DNA of 64,000 nt, taken from CAWKCE01 sp032127035 (GTDB lineage Bacteria; Actinomycetota; Actinomycetes; JAHEKZ01). The position numbers were made by a program, and so were the translations under genes. Positions 1 through 10,868 of this stretch are shown one piece after another (position 1 is the first letter of the stretch; the number at the start of each line of letters is the position of its first letter). Below the pieces are notes generated by a model. The model was not told where the DNA came from, made no database searches, and saw only the letters and a list, made by a program, of their open reading frames with translations. The stretch lies in assembly GCA_963848085.1 (NCBI GenBank), contig CAWKCE010000003.1, positions 806,001-870,000 on the forward strand. The letters run 5' to 3'.

Positions 1-1
1 A

Positions 2-1528
2 CCGTACGAGGCGAGCAACCGGTGGACCGAGTACGGGGACAACATCTTCCGCCTGCAGGACCGCAAGGGCGGCGACTACCTGCTGGGTCCGACCCACGAG
101 GAGATGTTCACCCTCTTGGTGAAGGACCTGTACTCCTCGTACAAGGACCTTCCGGTGTGGCTCTACCAGATCCAGACCAAGTACCGGGATGAGCCGCGGC
201 CCCGCGCCGGAATCCTGCGTGGGCGTGAGTTCGTGATGAAGGACTCCTACTCGTTCGACCTCACCGACGAGGGCTTCGCCGAGTCCTATCGCGCCCACCG
301 GGACGCGTACGTTCGGATCTTCGACCGGTTCGGCCTGGACTACGTCGTCGTCGCCGCGATGTCCGGCGCGATGGGCGGATCGGCCAGCGAGGAGTTCCTG
401 GCGACTGCGCCTAACGGCGAGGACACCTACGTGCGCTGTACGACGTGCGACTACGCGGCGAACGTGGAGGCCGTCCGCGTCCGCGTCCCGGACCCGGCGC
501 CGTTCGACGGGCAGCCGGCCGCCCACGTCGAGAGCACTCCGGACACGCCGACCATCGACACCCTGGTCGCGCACCTGAACCAGACGCGTCCGCGGGGCGA
601 CCGGCCGTGGGAAGCCGGGGACACGCTGAAGAACGTGGTCGTGATGCTGTCCCAGCCGGACGGCAGCCGGGAGCCGCTGGCCGTCGGCGTGCCGGGGGAC
701 CGGGACGTGGACGAGAAGCGCCTGCAGGCGCAGGTCGAACCGGCAGAGCTGACTGCGTTCACCGAGGCCGACTTCGCCGCTCGACCGGCCCTGCGCAAGG
801 GCTACATCGGCCCGGGCGCCTTGGGCGAGAACAACGCGTCCGGGATCCGGTTCCTGGTGGACCCGCGGGTGGCGGCCGGTACCCGCTGGGTCACCGGCGC
901 CGACCAGGACGGGCACCACGTGCTGGACCTCGTCGTCGGCCGCGACTTCACACCGGACGGCACCATCGAGGCTGCCGACGTCCGCGACGGAGACGCCTGC
1001 CCCGTGGACGGCGGCGCGTTGGAGACGGCGCGCGGCATCGAGATGGGCCACATCTTCCAGCTGGGGCGACGGTTCGCCGAGGCGCTCGACCTCAAGGTCC
1101 TCGACGAGAACGGCAAGCTGGTCACCGTGACGATGGGCTCGTACGGCGTCGGGATCTCGCGCGCGGTGGCTGCGATCGTGGAGAACTCCCACGACGAGCT
1201 GGGCATCGTGTGGCCGCGAGAGGTGGCTCCGGCCGACGTGCACATCGTCGCGACCGGCAAGGACTCGGCCGTCTTCGAGGTCGCCGACCGGTTGGCCGCG
1301 GACCTGGACCGCGACGGGGTCCGGGTGCTGTACGACGACCGGCCCAAGGTCTCGCCGGGCGTGAAGTTCAAAGACGCCGAGCTGATCGGCGTGCCGACCA
1401 TCGTGGTGGTGGGCAGGGGCCTCCAGGACGGTGTGGTCGAGGTCCGGGACCGCGCGACCGGGGCGCGCGAGAGCGTCGACGTCGCCACCGCCGCGGCTCA
1501 CGTCGCGGGCGTCGTGCGCGACATGTGA
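2..1528 (+). CDS. proS: Prolyl-tRNA synthetase, 5' end outside window
   Basis: Class II prolyl-tRNA synthetase, which charges tRNA-Pro in the cytoplasm. The reading frame is open from base 2, so the true start lies upstream; 508 residues are visible against about 570-590 for bacterial ProRS. The visible part opens just before class II motif 2 (LLGPTHEE, then RAGILRGREF). A long insertion follows in the middle, containing GYIGPGALG, typical of the bacterial YbaK-like editing insertion that hydrolyses mischarged Ala-tRNA-Pro. The catalytic core then resumes (GRRFAEALD, GSYGVGISR) and ends in an anticodon-binding domain. The stop overlaps the start of the HAD gene by one base (TGATG), so the two are probably translationally coupled. 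Confidence 0.97.
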   Translation, partial: PYEASNRWTEYGDNIFRLQDRKGGDYLLGPTHEEMFTLLVKDLYSSYKDLPVWLYQIQTKYRDEPRPRAGILRGREFVMKDSYSFDLTDEGFAESYRAHRDAYVRIFDRFGLDYVVVAAMSGAMGGSASEEFLATAPNGEDTYVRCTTCDYAANVEAVRVRVPDPAPFDGQPAAHVESTPDTPTIDTLVAHLNQTRPRGDRPWEAGDTLKNVVVMLSQPDGSREPLAVGVPGDRDVDEKRLQAQVEPAELTAFTEADFAARPALRKGYIGPGALGENNASGIRFLVDPRVAAGTRWVTGADQDGHHVLDLVVGRDFTPDGTIEAADVRDGDACPVDGGALETARGIEMGHIFQLGRRFAEALDLKVLDENGKLVTVTMGSYGVGISRAVAAIVENSHDELGIVWPREVAPADVHIVATGKDSAVFEVADRLAADLDRDGVRVLYDDRPKVSPGVKFKDAELIGVPTIVVVGRGLQDGVVEVRDRATGARESVDVATAAAHVAGVVRDM

Positions 1529-2241
1529 TGTCTGACTCGGTAGCGGCGGTCGTCTTCGACTGGGGTGGAACGCTCACGCCGTGGCACACGATCGACCTGC
1601 GGGAGCAGTGGCGTGCCTACGGTGCGGCGTACGACCCGGCGCGCGCCGACGAGCTGGCGGTCCTGCTGCTGGCGGCCGAGGACGCGTGCTGGCGGGCGGG
1701 CCGCCAGCACCAGCGGTCGGCCACCTTGGACCAGGTCTTCCGTGGGGTCGGCATCGAGCCCGAGGGAGACCGGCACGCGGCGGCGCTGGCGGCGTACCAC
1801 GCGTTCTGGGAGCCGCACACGTTCGCCCAGGCAGATGCCGGCGCCACGATGGCCGGTCTGCGCGAGCGCGGGGTGCGCGTGGGAGTGCTGTCGAACACGC
1901 TCTGGACACGTGAGCACCACGAGTCGGTGTTCGCCCGCGACGGGCTGCTCGGTCTGATCGACGGCGCGGTGTACTCCAGCGAGATCCCCTTCACCAAGCC
2001 CCACCCGGAGGCGTTCCACGAGGCCATGCGGTCGGTTGGCGTCGACGAGCCGGGCAAGACCGTGTTCGTGGGAGACCGACCCTTCGAGGACATCCACGGA
2101 GCCAAGGAGGTCGGGATGCGGGCGGTGCTGGTGCCGCACTCGCAGATCCCGCAGGACCAGCAGGGGCACGTCGAGGGGGAGCCGGACGCGGTCATCGAGC
2201 GCCTGTCCGACCTGCTGGACCTCATCGACGCCTGGCGCTGA
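1528..2241 (+). CDS. HAD-superfamily hydrolase
   Basis: A 237-residue haloacid-dehalogenase-fold hydrolase, probably a small-molecule phosphatase; the substrate is not recognisable. Motif I near the N-terminus reads VFDWGGTL, so the nucleophile Asp is present but the usual second Asp (general acid/base in DxDxT phosphatases) is Gly. Motif II is VGVLSNT, the motif III Lys lies in FTKPHPE, and motif IV is VFVGDRPFED. The helical cap between motifs I and II fits subfamily I. The start ATG sits inside the proS stop (TGATG); the longer upstream frame is only a shadow of proS. The gene ends in front of a strong hairpin and faces the reverse-strand ferritin-like pair. Confidence 0.85.
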   Translation: MSDSVAAVVFDWGGTLTPWHTIDLREQWRAYGAAYDPARADELAVLLLAAEDACWRAGRQHQRSATLDQVFRGVGIEPEGDRHAAALAAYHAFWEPHTFAQADAGATMAGLRERGVRVGVLSNTLWTREHHESVFARDGLLGLIDGAVYSSEIPFTKPHPEAFHEAMRSVGVDEPGKTVFVGDRPFEDIHGAKEVGMRAVLVPHSQIPQDQQGHVEGEPDAVIERLSDLLDLIDAWR

Positions 2242-2285
2242 CGTCCCCCGCCGGCCAGGAGCCGGTCCCGTGCCCCGGTTGCACG

Positions 2286-2334
2286 AATGTGCGAAATTGC
2301 GGGCAGCTGCCCCGAAAAGTGCACGCGAGGGGGG
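2286..2334. repeat. Nested short palindromes in a convergent intergenic gap
   Basis: Between the HAD gene and the reverse-strand ferritin-like gene, a GTGC...GCAC pair encloses the perfect 12-base palindrome GGGCAGCTGCCC, and an adjacent GCAC-GAAT-GTGC palindrome overlaps its left edge. They lie just before the larger hairpin at 2341-2376. They may help form a bidirectional terminator; no other copy was noticed in the window. Confidence 0.45.
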
Positions 2335-2340
2335 TCGTGT

Positions 2341-2376
2341 GTGCCGAATTCGGGGCGAAGCCCTCGAATTCGGCAC
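2341..2376. terminator. Strong bidirectional hairpin between convergent genes
   Basis: Twelve-base perfect arms GTGCCGAATTCG / CGAATTCGGCAC enclose an inner GGGC-GAA-GCCC stem with one bulged T. It lies between the HAD stop (2241) and the ferritin-like stop (2382), so it is placed to terminate both converging units. No clear U-tract follows, which is usual for actinobacterial terminators. Confidence 0.7.
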
Positions 2377-2381
2377 ATGTG

Positions 2382-2861
2382 TTACCTCAGCGGAGGTGAG
2401 CGGTCGCCGAGACCCGGGAGCGGCGGGACGACGCCGGCCCACCGGGTCTCGGCGCCGGCGGCGGCGACCAGCCAGTCGGCCGGTCGGGCGCGCTCCGGGG
2501 GGGCGGACGCGGCGACGAGGTCGGCGTAGGCCTGGGCGCAGGCGTGCTCGAGCCGAGCCGCCAGGTCGGTCGCCGCTGCGGCGTCGGCGACCGGGCCGGG
2601 CAGCGCATAGGCGGGCGGCGCCGGTTCCGGTACCCCTCCCTGCTGAACGACCTGCGCGACGGCGACGTCGCGGCGCCGCTGATGCTGGGTCAGGTCCACC
2701 GCCGCGCCGTCGGCCTCGGGGTCGCTGTCGGCCCGCAGCTGCGCCGCGACGACCTGGTAGCCGAACACTGCCTGCTGCTCGGCGGCGAGCATGGCCTGCC
2801 ACGCCGCGAGCAGGGCCTCCGGCGGGGCCGGCGACGGGCTTGGCGTCGGGCTGGTCGTCAC
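2382..2861 (-). CDS. Ferritin-like protein, DUF4439 type
   Basis: A 159-residue soluble protein with a Pro/Ser/Thr-rich N-terminus followed by helical segments typical of the ferritin-like DUF4439 family (EQQAVFGYQVV in the first helix, QHQRRRDVAVAQVV, a third helix with HACAQAYADLVA, and a fourth containing AAGAETRWAG). Metal binding and function are unproven. The GTG start at 2861 overlaps the stop of the upstream lipoprotein by 4 bases (GTGA), so the two are co-translated. Longer open frame upstream is a shadow. Actinobacteria often carry such a gene next to rimP, as here. Confidence 0.75.
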   Translation of the reverse strand: MTTSPTPSPSPAPPEALLAAWQAMLAAEQQAVFGYQVVAAQLRADSDPEADGAAVDLTQHQRRRDVAVAQVVQQGGVPEPAPPAYALPGPVADAAAATDLAARLEHACAQAYADLVAASAPPERARPADWLVAAAGAETRWAGVVPPLPGLGDRSPPLR

Positions 2862-3331
2862 GAACCCTCCCCGCGGGTCCAGGCGGCCAGGGCGCGGTCC
2901 GACGCGGCGATCGACGCCAGCATGCGGGCGACCGCCCCGGACACGTCCGGCAGGGTGGCCAGGTGGGAGTCGGCGGCCCCGGACAGCCCGGCTGCGAGCG
3001 CGGCCTCGGTCACCAGCCCGGCGGTGGGGGCCGCACTTCCCCGCGTGGTCGGCTCGGGTGCCGGAGCCGGCAGGGTCGACTCCAGCAGGTCCACATGGCG
3101 CCGGAGCACCGTGGTGGCTTCGGCGTCGGGCAGTCGCGTCGCCGCGGAGAGCAGCGTGCGCTCGGTGGCGAGAGCAGCCTGGACGGCCGCGACGTCCACC
3201 GTCACCTGCGGGTCGGGCAGCGGCCCCCCGTCCGCGGTGCACGCCGCCAACGCGGCGCCCGCGCCGGCCGCGAGAGGCAGCCGTAGCAGCGCGCGACGCG
3301 TCAGGAACAGGGGCGCCATGGCGGGCAGCAT
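2858..3331 (-). CDS. Ferritin-like lipoprotein partner
   Basis: A 157-residue exported protein. The N-terminus has a twin Arg in TRRALLRLPLAAGAG followed by a lipobox (ALAAC), suggesting a lipoprotein, perhaps exported by Tat. The mature part is helical (VDVAAVQAALATERTLLSAA, then TTVLRRHVDLLEST), resembling a divergent ferritin-like bundle. Start is uncertain between the Met at 3331 and the Met at 3319. It is first in a two-gene reverse operon with the DUF4439 gene and divergent from rimP across 100 bases. Function is unknown. Confidence 0.7.
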   Translation of the reverse strand: MLPAMAPLFLTRRALLRLPLAAGAGAALAACTADGGPLPDPQVTVDVAAVQAALATERTLLSAATRLPDAEATTVLRRHVDLLESTLPAPAPEPTTRGSAAPTAGLVTEAALAAGLSGAADSHLATLPDVSGAVARMLASIAASDRALAAWTRGEGS

Positions 3332-3359
3332 GACATGCGGTGACCGGGCCCCAGCCGGT

Positions 3360-3365
3360 TAGGGT
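3360..3365 (+). promoter_or_regulatory. Possible -10 element for the rimP operon
   Basis: TAGGGT fits the actinobacterial TAnnnT -10 pattern in the divergent gap upstream of rimP, leaving a leader of roughly 60 bases before the GGAGG-led ATG. No convincing -35 was seen. A 6-base inverted repeat (GTGCCG...CGGCAC) follows in the leader. Confidence 0.35.
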
Positions 3366-3431
3366 GGGGTATTCCGGTGCCGCAATCGGCCCGGCACAAC
3401 TGGTAGCCCAACAGAATCCGCGGAGGTTGCG

Positions 3432-3896
3432 ATGACCGCAGTCGCCGACCGGGTGCAGACGGTTGTCGCACCCCTGATCGCCGCGGAGGGCCTCGACCTC
3501 GAAGCCGTCGACGTCCAGCCAGCCGGTCGCCGCCGGCTGGTGCGCGTGGTGGTCGACCGCGATGGCGGGATCTCGCTGGACGGCGTAGCCGCGCTGAGCC
3601 ACGCCTTGTCTGAGGCCCTCGACGCCTCCGACGCGATGGGTGACCAGCCGTACGTGCTCGAAGTCACCTCACCCGGCGTCGACCGCCCGCTGACCCTGAG
3701 CCGCCACTGGCGACGCAACGTCGGTCGGCTGGTTGCTGTCAGCCGCACCGACGGCTCCGAGGTCCGGGGGAGAATTGCGGCTGCGCGCGACGAAGACGTG
3801 ACGCTGGACACCGACGACGGGCCAGTGGTGCTTCCACTGGCCGACGTAGGGCGGGCCCGCATCGAAGTGGAGTTCAACCGGCCGGACGGAGACTGA
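3432..3896 (+). CDS. rimP: Ribosome maturation factor RimP
   Basis: A 154-residue RimP, needed for 30S subunit assembly. Family hallmarks are visible: EAVDVQPAGRRRLVRVVVDR in the N-terminal alpha/beta domain, the central YVLEVTSPGVDRPL signature, and a C-terminal SH3-like barrel (GRLVAVSRTDG to LADVGRARIEVEF). A GGAGG Shine-Dalgarno lies 6 bases before the ATG. It begins the conserved rimP-nusA-ylxR-infB operon; nusA starts 4 bases after its stop. Confidence 0.96.
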   Translation: MTAVADRVQTVVAPLIAAEGLDLEAVDVQPAGRRRLVRVVVDRDGGISLDGVAALSHALSEALDASDAMGDQPYVLEVTSPGVDRPLTLSRHWRRNVGRLVAVSRTDGSEVRGRIAAARDEDVTLDTDDGPVVLPLADVGRARIEVEFNRPDGD

Positions 3897-3900
3897 CGTC

Positions 3901-4923
3901 GTGGACATCGACATGGCAGCACTGCGGGCCTTGATGACGGAGCGGGAGATCCCGCTCGATCGCATGGTCGAGACGATCGAGAAGGCGCTCGAGACTGCGT
4001 ATCACCACACGCCGGGCGCGCAGGAGCACGCACGCGTCGAGCTGGACCGGGCGTCCGGGCACGTGACGGTGTGGGCCCAGGAGGTGGATGAGGAGGGCGC
4101 CGTCGGCCGGGAGTGGGACGACACCCCAGAAGGCTTCGGTCGGGTGGCCGCGACCACCGCGAAGCAGGTGATCATGCAGCGCCTGCGTGACGCGGAGGAC
4201 GAGGCCATGTTCGGCGCCTGGTCCGGTCGCGAGGGGGACTTGGTGTCGGGGATCATCCAGCAAGGGTCCTACCCCGACGTCGTCCTGGTGGACCTCGGGA
4301 CCCTGGAGGCGCAGCTGCCCCAGGTCGAGCAGGTGCCCGGCGAGAAGTATGAGCACGGGGAACGTCTGCGCTGCTACGTCGTCAACGTGCGCAAGGGTGC
4401 GCGTGGACCGGTCGTCACGGTGTCGCGCAGCCACCCGAACCTGGTGCGCAAGCTGTTTGCACTGGAGGTGCCGGAGATCGCCGACGGCACTGTCGAGATC
4501 GCCGGTGTTGCCCGAGAGGCGGGGCACCGGACGAAGCTCGCGGTGCACTCCAAGAGTCCTGGAGTGAACGCCAAGGGGGCCTGCATCGGCCCGATGGGCG
4601 CCCGCGTCCGGGCGGTCATGGCCGACCTTCACGGCGAGAAGATCGACATCGTCGACTGGTCGGAGGACCCGGCGGAGTACGTCGGACACGCGCTGTCTCC
4701 GGCCCGGGTCACCAGCGTGGAGGTCGTCGACCTGGAGGCGCGGTCGGCTCGGGTCATCGTCCCGGACTACCAGCTGTCCCTGGCGATCGGCCGCGAGGGC
4801 CAGAACGCCCGGTTGGCGGCGCGGTTGACCGGTTGGCGGATCGACATCCGGCCCGACGAGGGGGGTGCGGCGGACACGCCGGCGCCGCCCGCGACGGTTG
4901 CCGATGACGACCATGGCGGCTGA
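3901..4923 (+). CDS. nusA: Transcription termination/antitermination factor NusA
   Basis: A 340-residue NusA that binds RNA polymerase and controls pausing, termination and antitermination. The N-terminal polymerase-binding domain (about 1-110) is followed by an S1 domain (REGDLVSGIIQQGSYPDVVLVDLG) and two KH domains (GACIGPMGARVRAV and SLAIGREGQNARLAARLTGW). It lacks the C-terminal acidic repeats of enterobacterial NusA, as usual in Gram-positives. It starts with GTG 4 bases after rimP and its 3' end overlaps ylxR. Confidence 0.97.
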   Translation: MDIDMAALRALMTEREIPLDRMVETIEKALETAYHHTPGAQEHARVELDRASGHVTVWAQEVDEEGAVGREWDDTPEGFGRVAATTAKQVIMQRLRDAEDEAMFGAWSGREGDLVSGIIQQGSYPDVVLVDLGTLEAQLPQVEQVPGEKYEHGERLRCYVVNVRKGARGPVVTVSRSHPNLVRKLFALEVPEIADGTVEIAGVAREAGHRTKLAVHSKSPGVNAKGACIGPMGARVRAVMADLHGEKIDIVDWSEDPAEYVGHALSPARVTSVEVVDLEARSARVIVPDYQLSLAIGREGQNARLAARLTGWRIDIRPDEGGAADTPAPPATVADDDHGG

Positions 4924-5245
4924 CCGGGTAGACTCACCCGTTGGCCGTTCCCGTTCGGCGTCGGTGCCTGCTCGTACGTGCATCGGGTGCCGGGCGGTGG
5001 CGGCCAAGTCCGACCTCCTTCGGGTGGTGGCGGTGCAGACCCCGGCAGGCACGTTCGCCGAGATCGACCGACGCGCCCGGCGGCCCGGACGGGGTGCGTA
5101 CCTTCACCCTGACCGAGCCTGTCTCGACCTCGCCGTGCGCCGTCGTGCGTTCCCGCGGGCCCTGCGGGTCCCGGGACCAATCGACCTCGACGCGGTTCTC
5201 GTCGAGGTAGGCACGAGCACGACGACGCAGGAGCCCCCGGCGTGA
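4904..5245 (+). CDS. ylxR: YlxR family RNA-binding protein (DUF448)
   Basis: A small basic protein with the DUF448 signature PARTCIGCRAVAAKSDLLRVV and a C-terminal GRGAYLHPDRACLDLAVRRRAF. YlxR proteins are encoded between nusA and infB in most Gram-positives and bind RNA or RNase P-related complexes. The start is ambiguous: ATG at 4904 or ATG at 4913, both inside the last codons of nusA; the open frame reaches further upstream but that part is a nusA shadow. About 130 bases without a recognisable gene separate it from infB. Confidence 0.88.
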   Translation: MTTMAADRVDSPVGRSRSASVPARTCIGCRAVAAKSDLLRVVAVQTPAGTFAEIDRRARRPGRGAYLHPDRACLDLAVRRRAFPRALRVPGPIDLDAVLVEVGTSTTTQEPPA

Positions 5246-5376
5246 CACCGGGTGCAGAACACGACCGACACAAGGCGGATGACATGGCGACGAGAACGCG
5301 ATGAGCGCTCACCGATGAGCACCCCCGTTTAGAGGCGGTCCGCGCCCCCCGGCTCGGACCAAAGGACAGGAGAGCA

Positions 5377-8145
<2,769 letters not shown>

Positions 8146-8188
8146 GCGGTCCCTCGCCTGAGCCACAATCGGCGGGAGGGGAGGTCCG

Positions 8189-8482
8189 GTGTTCGTGGGG
8201 ACGTTGCGCGTGGACGTGCTCCTGGGTGACGTCCACTCGTTGAAGCAGAAGCGGGCGCTCGTGCGACCCATCGTCACCGAGCTGCGCAAGTTCGACGTCG
8301 CGGTGGCCGAGACCGACCACCAGGACCTGCACCGGCGGGTAGAGATCGGAGTGGCATGCGTGTCCGGGGACGCGGCACAGGTCCGCCGCGTGCTGGACAC
8401 CTGTGAGCGGGTCGTGGCCGAACGGCCGGACATCGAAGTGCTGTCTGTCCGACAGCGCCTGTTCGACGAGGAGGACGAGTGA
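8189..8482 (+). CDS. DUF503 family protein (YlxP-like)
   Basis: A 97-residue protein of the DUF503/YlxP family: MFVGTLRVDVLLGD, HSLKQKRALVRPIV, FDVAVAETDHQD. Members sit between infB and rbfA in many Gram-positives, suggesting a role in ribosome biogenesis that is not firmly established. A purine-rich GGGAGGGGAGG lies just before the GTG start. The stop overlaps the rbfA start by 4 bases. Confidence 0.88.
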   Translation: MFVGTLRVDVLLGDVHSLKQKRALVRPIVTELRKFDVAVAETDHQDLHRRVEIGVACVSGDAAQVRRVLDTCERVVAERPDIEVLSVRQRLFDEEDE

Positions 8483-8943
8483 CCGAGATGGACACGCGGG
8501 CCCGCCGGCTCGCCGACCGGATCAAGGTGATCGTGGCCGAGCTGCTGGAGCGCCGGGTCAAGGACCCGCGGCTGGGGTTCGTGACCATTACCGACACCCG
8601 CATCACCAACGACCTCCGCGACGCCACCGTCTTCTACACCGTCCTCGGTGACGAGGAGGAGCTGGCCGCCAGCACCGCTGCGCTGGAGAGCGCTACGGGA
8701 ATGCTCCGCACCGAGGTGGGGCGCCAGACCGGGGTGCGGCACACGCCATCGCTCACCTTCGTGCTGGACGCAGTTCCGGACACCGCCCGACACATCGGGG
8801 ACCTGCTCCGGCGGGCCCAGGAGGCGGATGCCCAGGTCCACGCCCAGGCAGCCGCCGCCACGTTCGCCGGGGAGCCCGACCCCTACCGGGTCGCCCCTGA
8901 CGACGTCGAGGTGGGGGACGACCCCGCTCCCGAGCCGACGTGA
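8479..8943 (+). CDS. rbfA: 30S ribosome-binding factor RbfA
   Basis: A 154-residue RbfA, a KH-type factor for 16S rRNA 5' end maturation and cold adaptation of the 30S subunit. The N-terminus has RARRLADRIKVIVAELLERRVKDPRLG; the core has VTITDTRITNDLRDATVFYTVLG and a terminal LRRAQEAD helix. An acidic tail of about 35 residues follows. The GTG start overlaps the DUF503 stop and the TGA stop overlaps the next GTG, both by 4 bases. Confidence 0.95.
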   Translation: MTEMDTRARRLADRIKVIVAELLERRVKDPRLGFVTITDTRITNDLRDATVFYTVLGDEEELAASTAALESATGMLRTEVGRQTGVRHTPSLTFVLDAVPDTARHIGDLLRRAQEADAQVHAQAAAATFAGEPDPYRVAPDDVEVGDDPAPEPT

Positions 8944-9968
8944 GCCAGCCCGACGCAGCGATTGCGCCGGCCGCCTGGGACGACGCAGTCCGCCTGCTGC
9001 TGAGCGCTCGGTCGGTACTGCTGCTCGGACACGTCGCGCCGGATGGCGACGCCCTCGGCTCGGCGCTCGCGGTCGGGCTGGCGCTGCGCTCGCTACCCGG
9101 AGAGAGACGGATCGCGGTGTCCTTCGGGGACGAGCCGTTCGGCGTCCCGGCGAACCTGTCGTGGCTGCCTGGGTTGGACCTCGTCCGCCCACCGGCCGAG
9201 ACCGACCCGGCGCCGGATGTCGTCGCCACGTTCGACGCGAGCAGCAGTGACCGGCTGGGGTGCTTCCAGGAGGTCGCTGCCCGAGCACCGGCTGTCGTCG
9301 TGGTGGACCACCACACGTCCTACGACGGCTTCGGCACCCATGAGCTGGTCGACCGGACCGCGCCGGCTACCGCGGTGCTGGCCGACGAGCTGATCCGTCG
9401 CCTCGACGCACCGCTGACCCGCGAGGTCGCCGCCAACCTCTACGCCGGTCTCGTCACCGACACGGGGTCCTTTCGTTTCGCTGGGACCACGTCCCAGACG
9501 CTCCTCTTGGGAGCCCGCCTGCTCGACACGGGCATCCGCTTCGACGTGATGGCCCGGCGGCTGTTCGACGACGCGCCGTTCGCCTACCTGGGTCTGCTGG
9601 GACGCGCGCTGGACCGCACGGTCTTGGAGCCGCAGGCAGCGGGGGGCCTGGGGTTGGTCTGGACCGTGGTGCCGGCGCTGGAACGCCAGCAGGCGGGCTT
9701 GGGCTTCGACCTCGCCGAGCCCATCATCGACAGCCTCCGCAAGGCCCAGGAGGCGGAAGTTGCCTGCGTGGTCAAGGAGGACGACTGCGGGCAGCTGCGG
9801 GTGTCCCTGCGGTCGAAAGGCCGGGTGGACGTCAGCCAGGTCGCGTCCGCGCTTGGTGGCGGGGGACACCGGTACGCCGCCGGGTTCACCTCGGCGTCGG
9901 TCGAGCTCACCGACGTCGTGTCCGCGGTGCGCTACAGGCTGGCGCAGGCGCCGCACCTCGAGGCCTGA
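8940..9968 (+). CDS. DHH/DHHA1 phosphoesterase (NrnA-like)
   Basis: A 342-residue DHH-family phosphoesterase resembling bifunctional oligoribonuclease/pAp phosphatase NrnA. Metal-binding motifs: GHVAPDGDALGSALA near the N-terminus, an Asp in VVATFDASSSDR, DHH at residues 123-125, and a later Asp in GLVTDTGSFRF. The DHHA1 substrate-binding motif GGGGHRYAAGF is near the C-terminus. It likely degrades nano-RNAs and/or 3'-phosphoadenosine 5'-phosphate, fitting the RNA-centred operon. GTG start overlaps the rbfA stop. Confidence 0.88.
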   Translation: MSQPDAAIAPAAWDDAVRLLLSARSVLLLGHVAPDGDALGSALAVGLALRSLPGERRIAVSFGDEPFGVPANLSWLPGLDLVRPPAETDPAPDVVATFDASSSDRLGCFQEVAARAPAVVVVDHHTSYDGFGTHELVDRTAPATAVLADELIRRLDAPLTREVAANLYAGLVTDTGSFRFAGTTSQTLLLGARLLDTGIRFDVMARRLFDDAPFAYLGLLGRALDRTVLEPQAAGGLGLVWTVVPALERQQAGLGFDLAEPIIDSLRKAQEAEVACVVKEDDCGQLRVSLRSKGRVDVSQVASALGGGGHRYAAGFTSASVELTDVVSAVRYRLAQAPHLEA

Positions 9969-9969
9969 C

Positions 9970-10851
9970 ATGTCCGTTCCGGGCCCGCACGGGGTGGTCG
10001 TGGTGGACAAGCCGACCGGCTGGACGTCCCACGACGTCGTCGCTCGGGTCCGGCGCCTGGCGGGGACGCGCAAGGTCGGCCATGCCGGCACGCTCGACCC
10101 GATGGCCACCGGGGTGCTGATCGTCGGGCTGGGGCGGGCGACCCGCCTGCTGGGCTTCCTGGCTGCCGACGACAAGGACTACCGGGCGACGATCCGGCTC
10201 GGGGAGGCGACTGTCACCGACGACTCGCAGGGCGAGGTGACGGCTGCGGTCTCGGCCGGGGAGATCAACGAACACCACGTGCGGGAGGCGGTGGGCGCCT
10301 TCGTCGGCGTCATCCAGCAGGTGCCGTCGTCGGTGAGCGCCGTCAAGGTGGACGGCGAGCGCTCCTACCGCCGCGTCCGCGCCGGGGAGGACGTCCAGCT
10401 GACGGCGCGTGAGGTCACCGTGTCGCGGTTCGACGTGCTGACCGTAGTCCGCCCCGATCTCGAGCGGCTGGATGTCGAGGTCGAGGTCTCCTGCTCGACG
10501 GGGACCTACGTCCGGGCACTGGCGAGGGACCTCGGGGCGGCACTGGGCGTGGGTGGACACCTCACGGCGCTCCGTCGCACTCGGGTGGGTGGGTTCTCCC
10601 TCGCAGAGGCCGCCACGCTGGCCGAGCTGGAGGCGGACTTCCGGGCGATCGGGCTGAGTGAGGCCGTGGCGCGCGCCATGCCCCGGCGCGATGTCAGCGC
10701 GGTTGAGGCGGACGACGTGGCCCACGGCCGGCCGCTTGTCCGGGCGTCCGAGGCCGGCCCGACCGGGGTGTTCGCGCCGGACGGGACCGTGCTGGCGGTC
10801 ATGTCGCCCGAGGGGGACCAGCTCCGCCCGCGCGTGGTGTTCGTCGGCTGA
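9970..10851 (+). CDS. truB: tRNA pseudouridine(55) synthase TruB
   Basis: A 293-residue TruB that makes pseudouridine 55 in the T-loop of tRNAs. The catalytic motif GHAGTLDP carries Asp43; N-terminal VVVDKPTGWTSHDVV and CSTGTYVRALARDLG are further family marks. A C-terminal domain (HGRPLVRASEAGP...) resembles the actinobacterial PUA-like tail. The ATG begins one base after the phosphoesterase stop; the open frame upstream of it is a shadow. ribF follows 17 bases later. Confidence 0.96.
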   Translation: MSVPGPHGVVVVDKPTGWTSHDVVARVRRLAGTRKVGHAGTLDPMATGVLIVGLGRATRLLGFLAADDKDYRATIRLGEATVTDDSQGEVTAAVSAGEINEHHVREAVGAFVGVIQQVPSSVSAVKVDGERSYRRVRAGEDVQLTAREVTVSRFDVLTVVRPDLERLDVEVEVSCSTGTYVRALARDLGAALGVGGHLTALRRTRVGGFSLAEAATLAELEADFRAIGLSEAVARAMPRRDVSAVEADDVAHGRPLVRASEAGPTGVFAPDGTVLAVMSPEGDQLRPRVVFVG

Positions 10852-10868
10852 CCTGGCACCCTTACGCC

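Noticed and set aside
2365..2380. GAATTCGGCAC resembles an EcoRI cloning adapter
   Set aside because: It is one arm of a perfect genomic hairpin between convergent genes, with natural sequence on both sides; an adapter would not create the matched arm.
5246..5376. Possible small gene between ylxR and infB
   Set aside because: Short ATG frames exist but lack ribosome-binding sites and conserved content; the gap is 131 bases.
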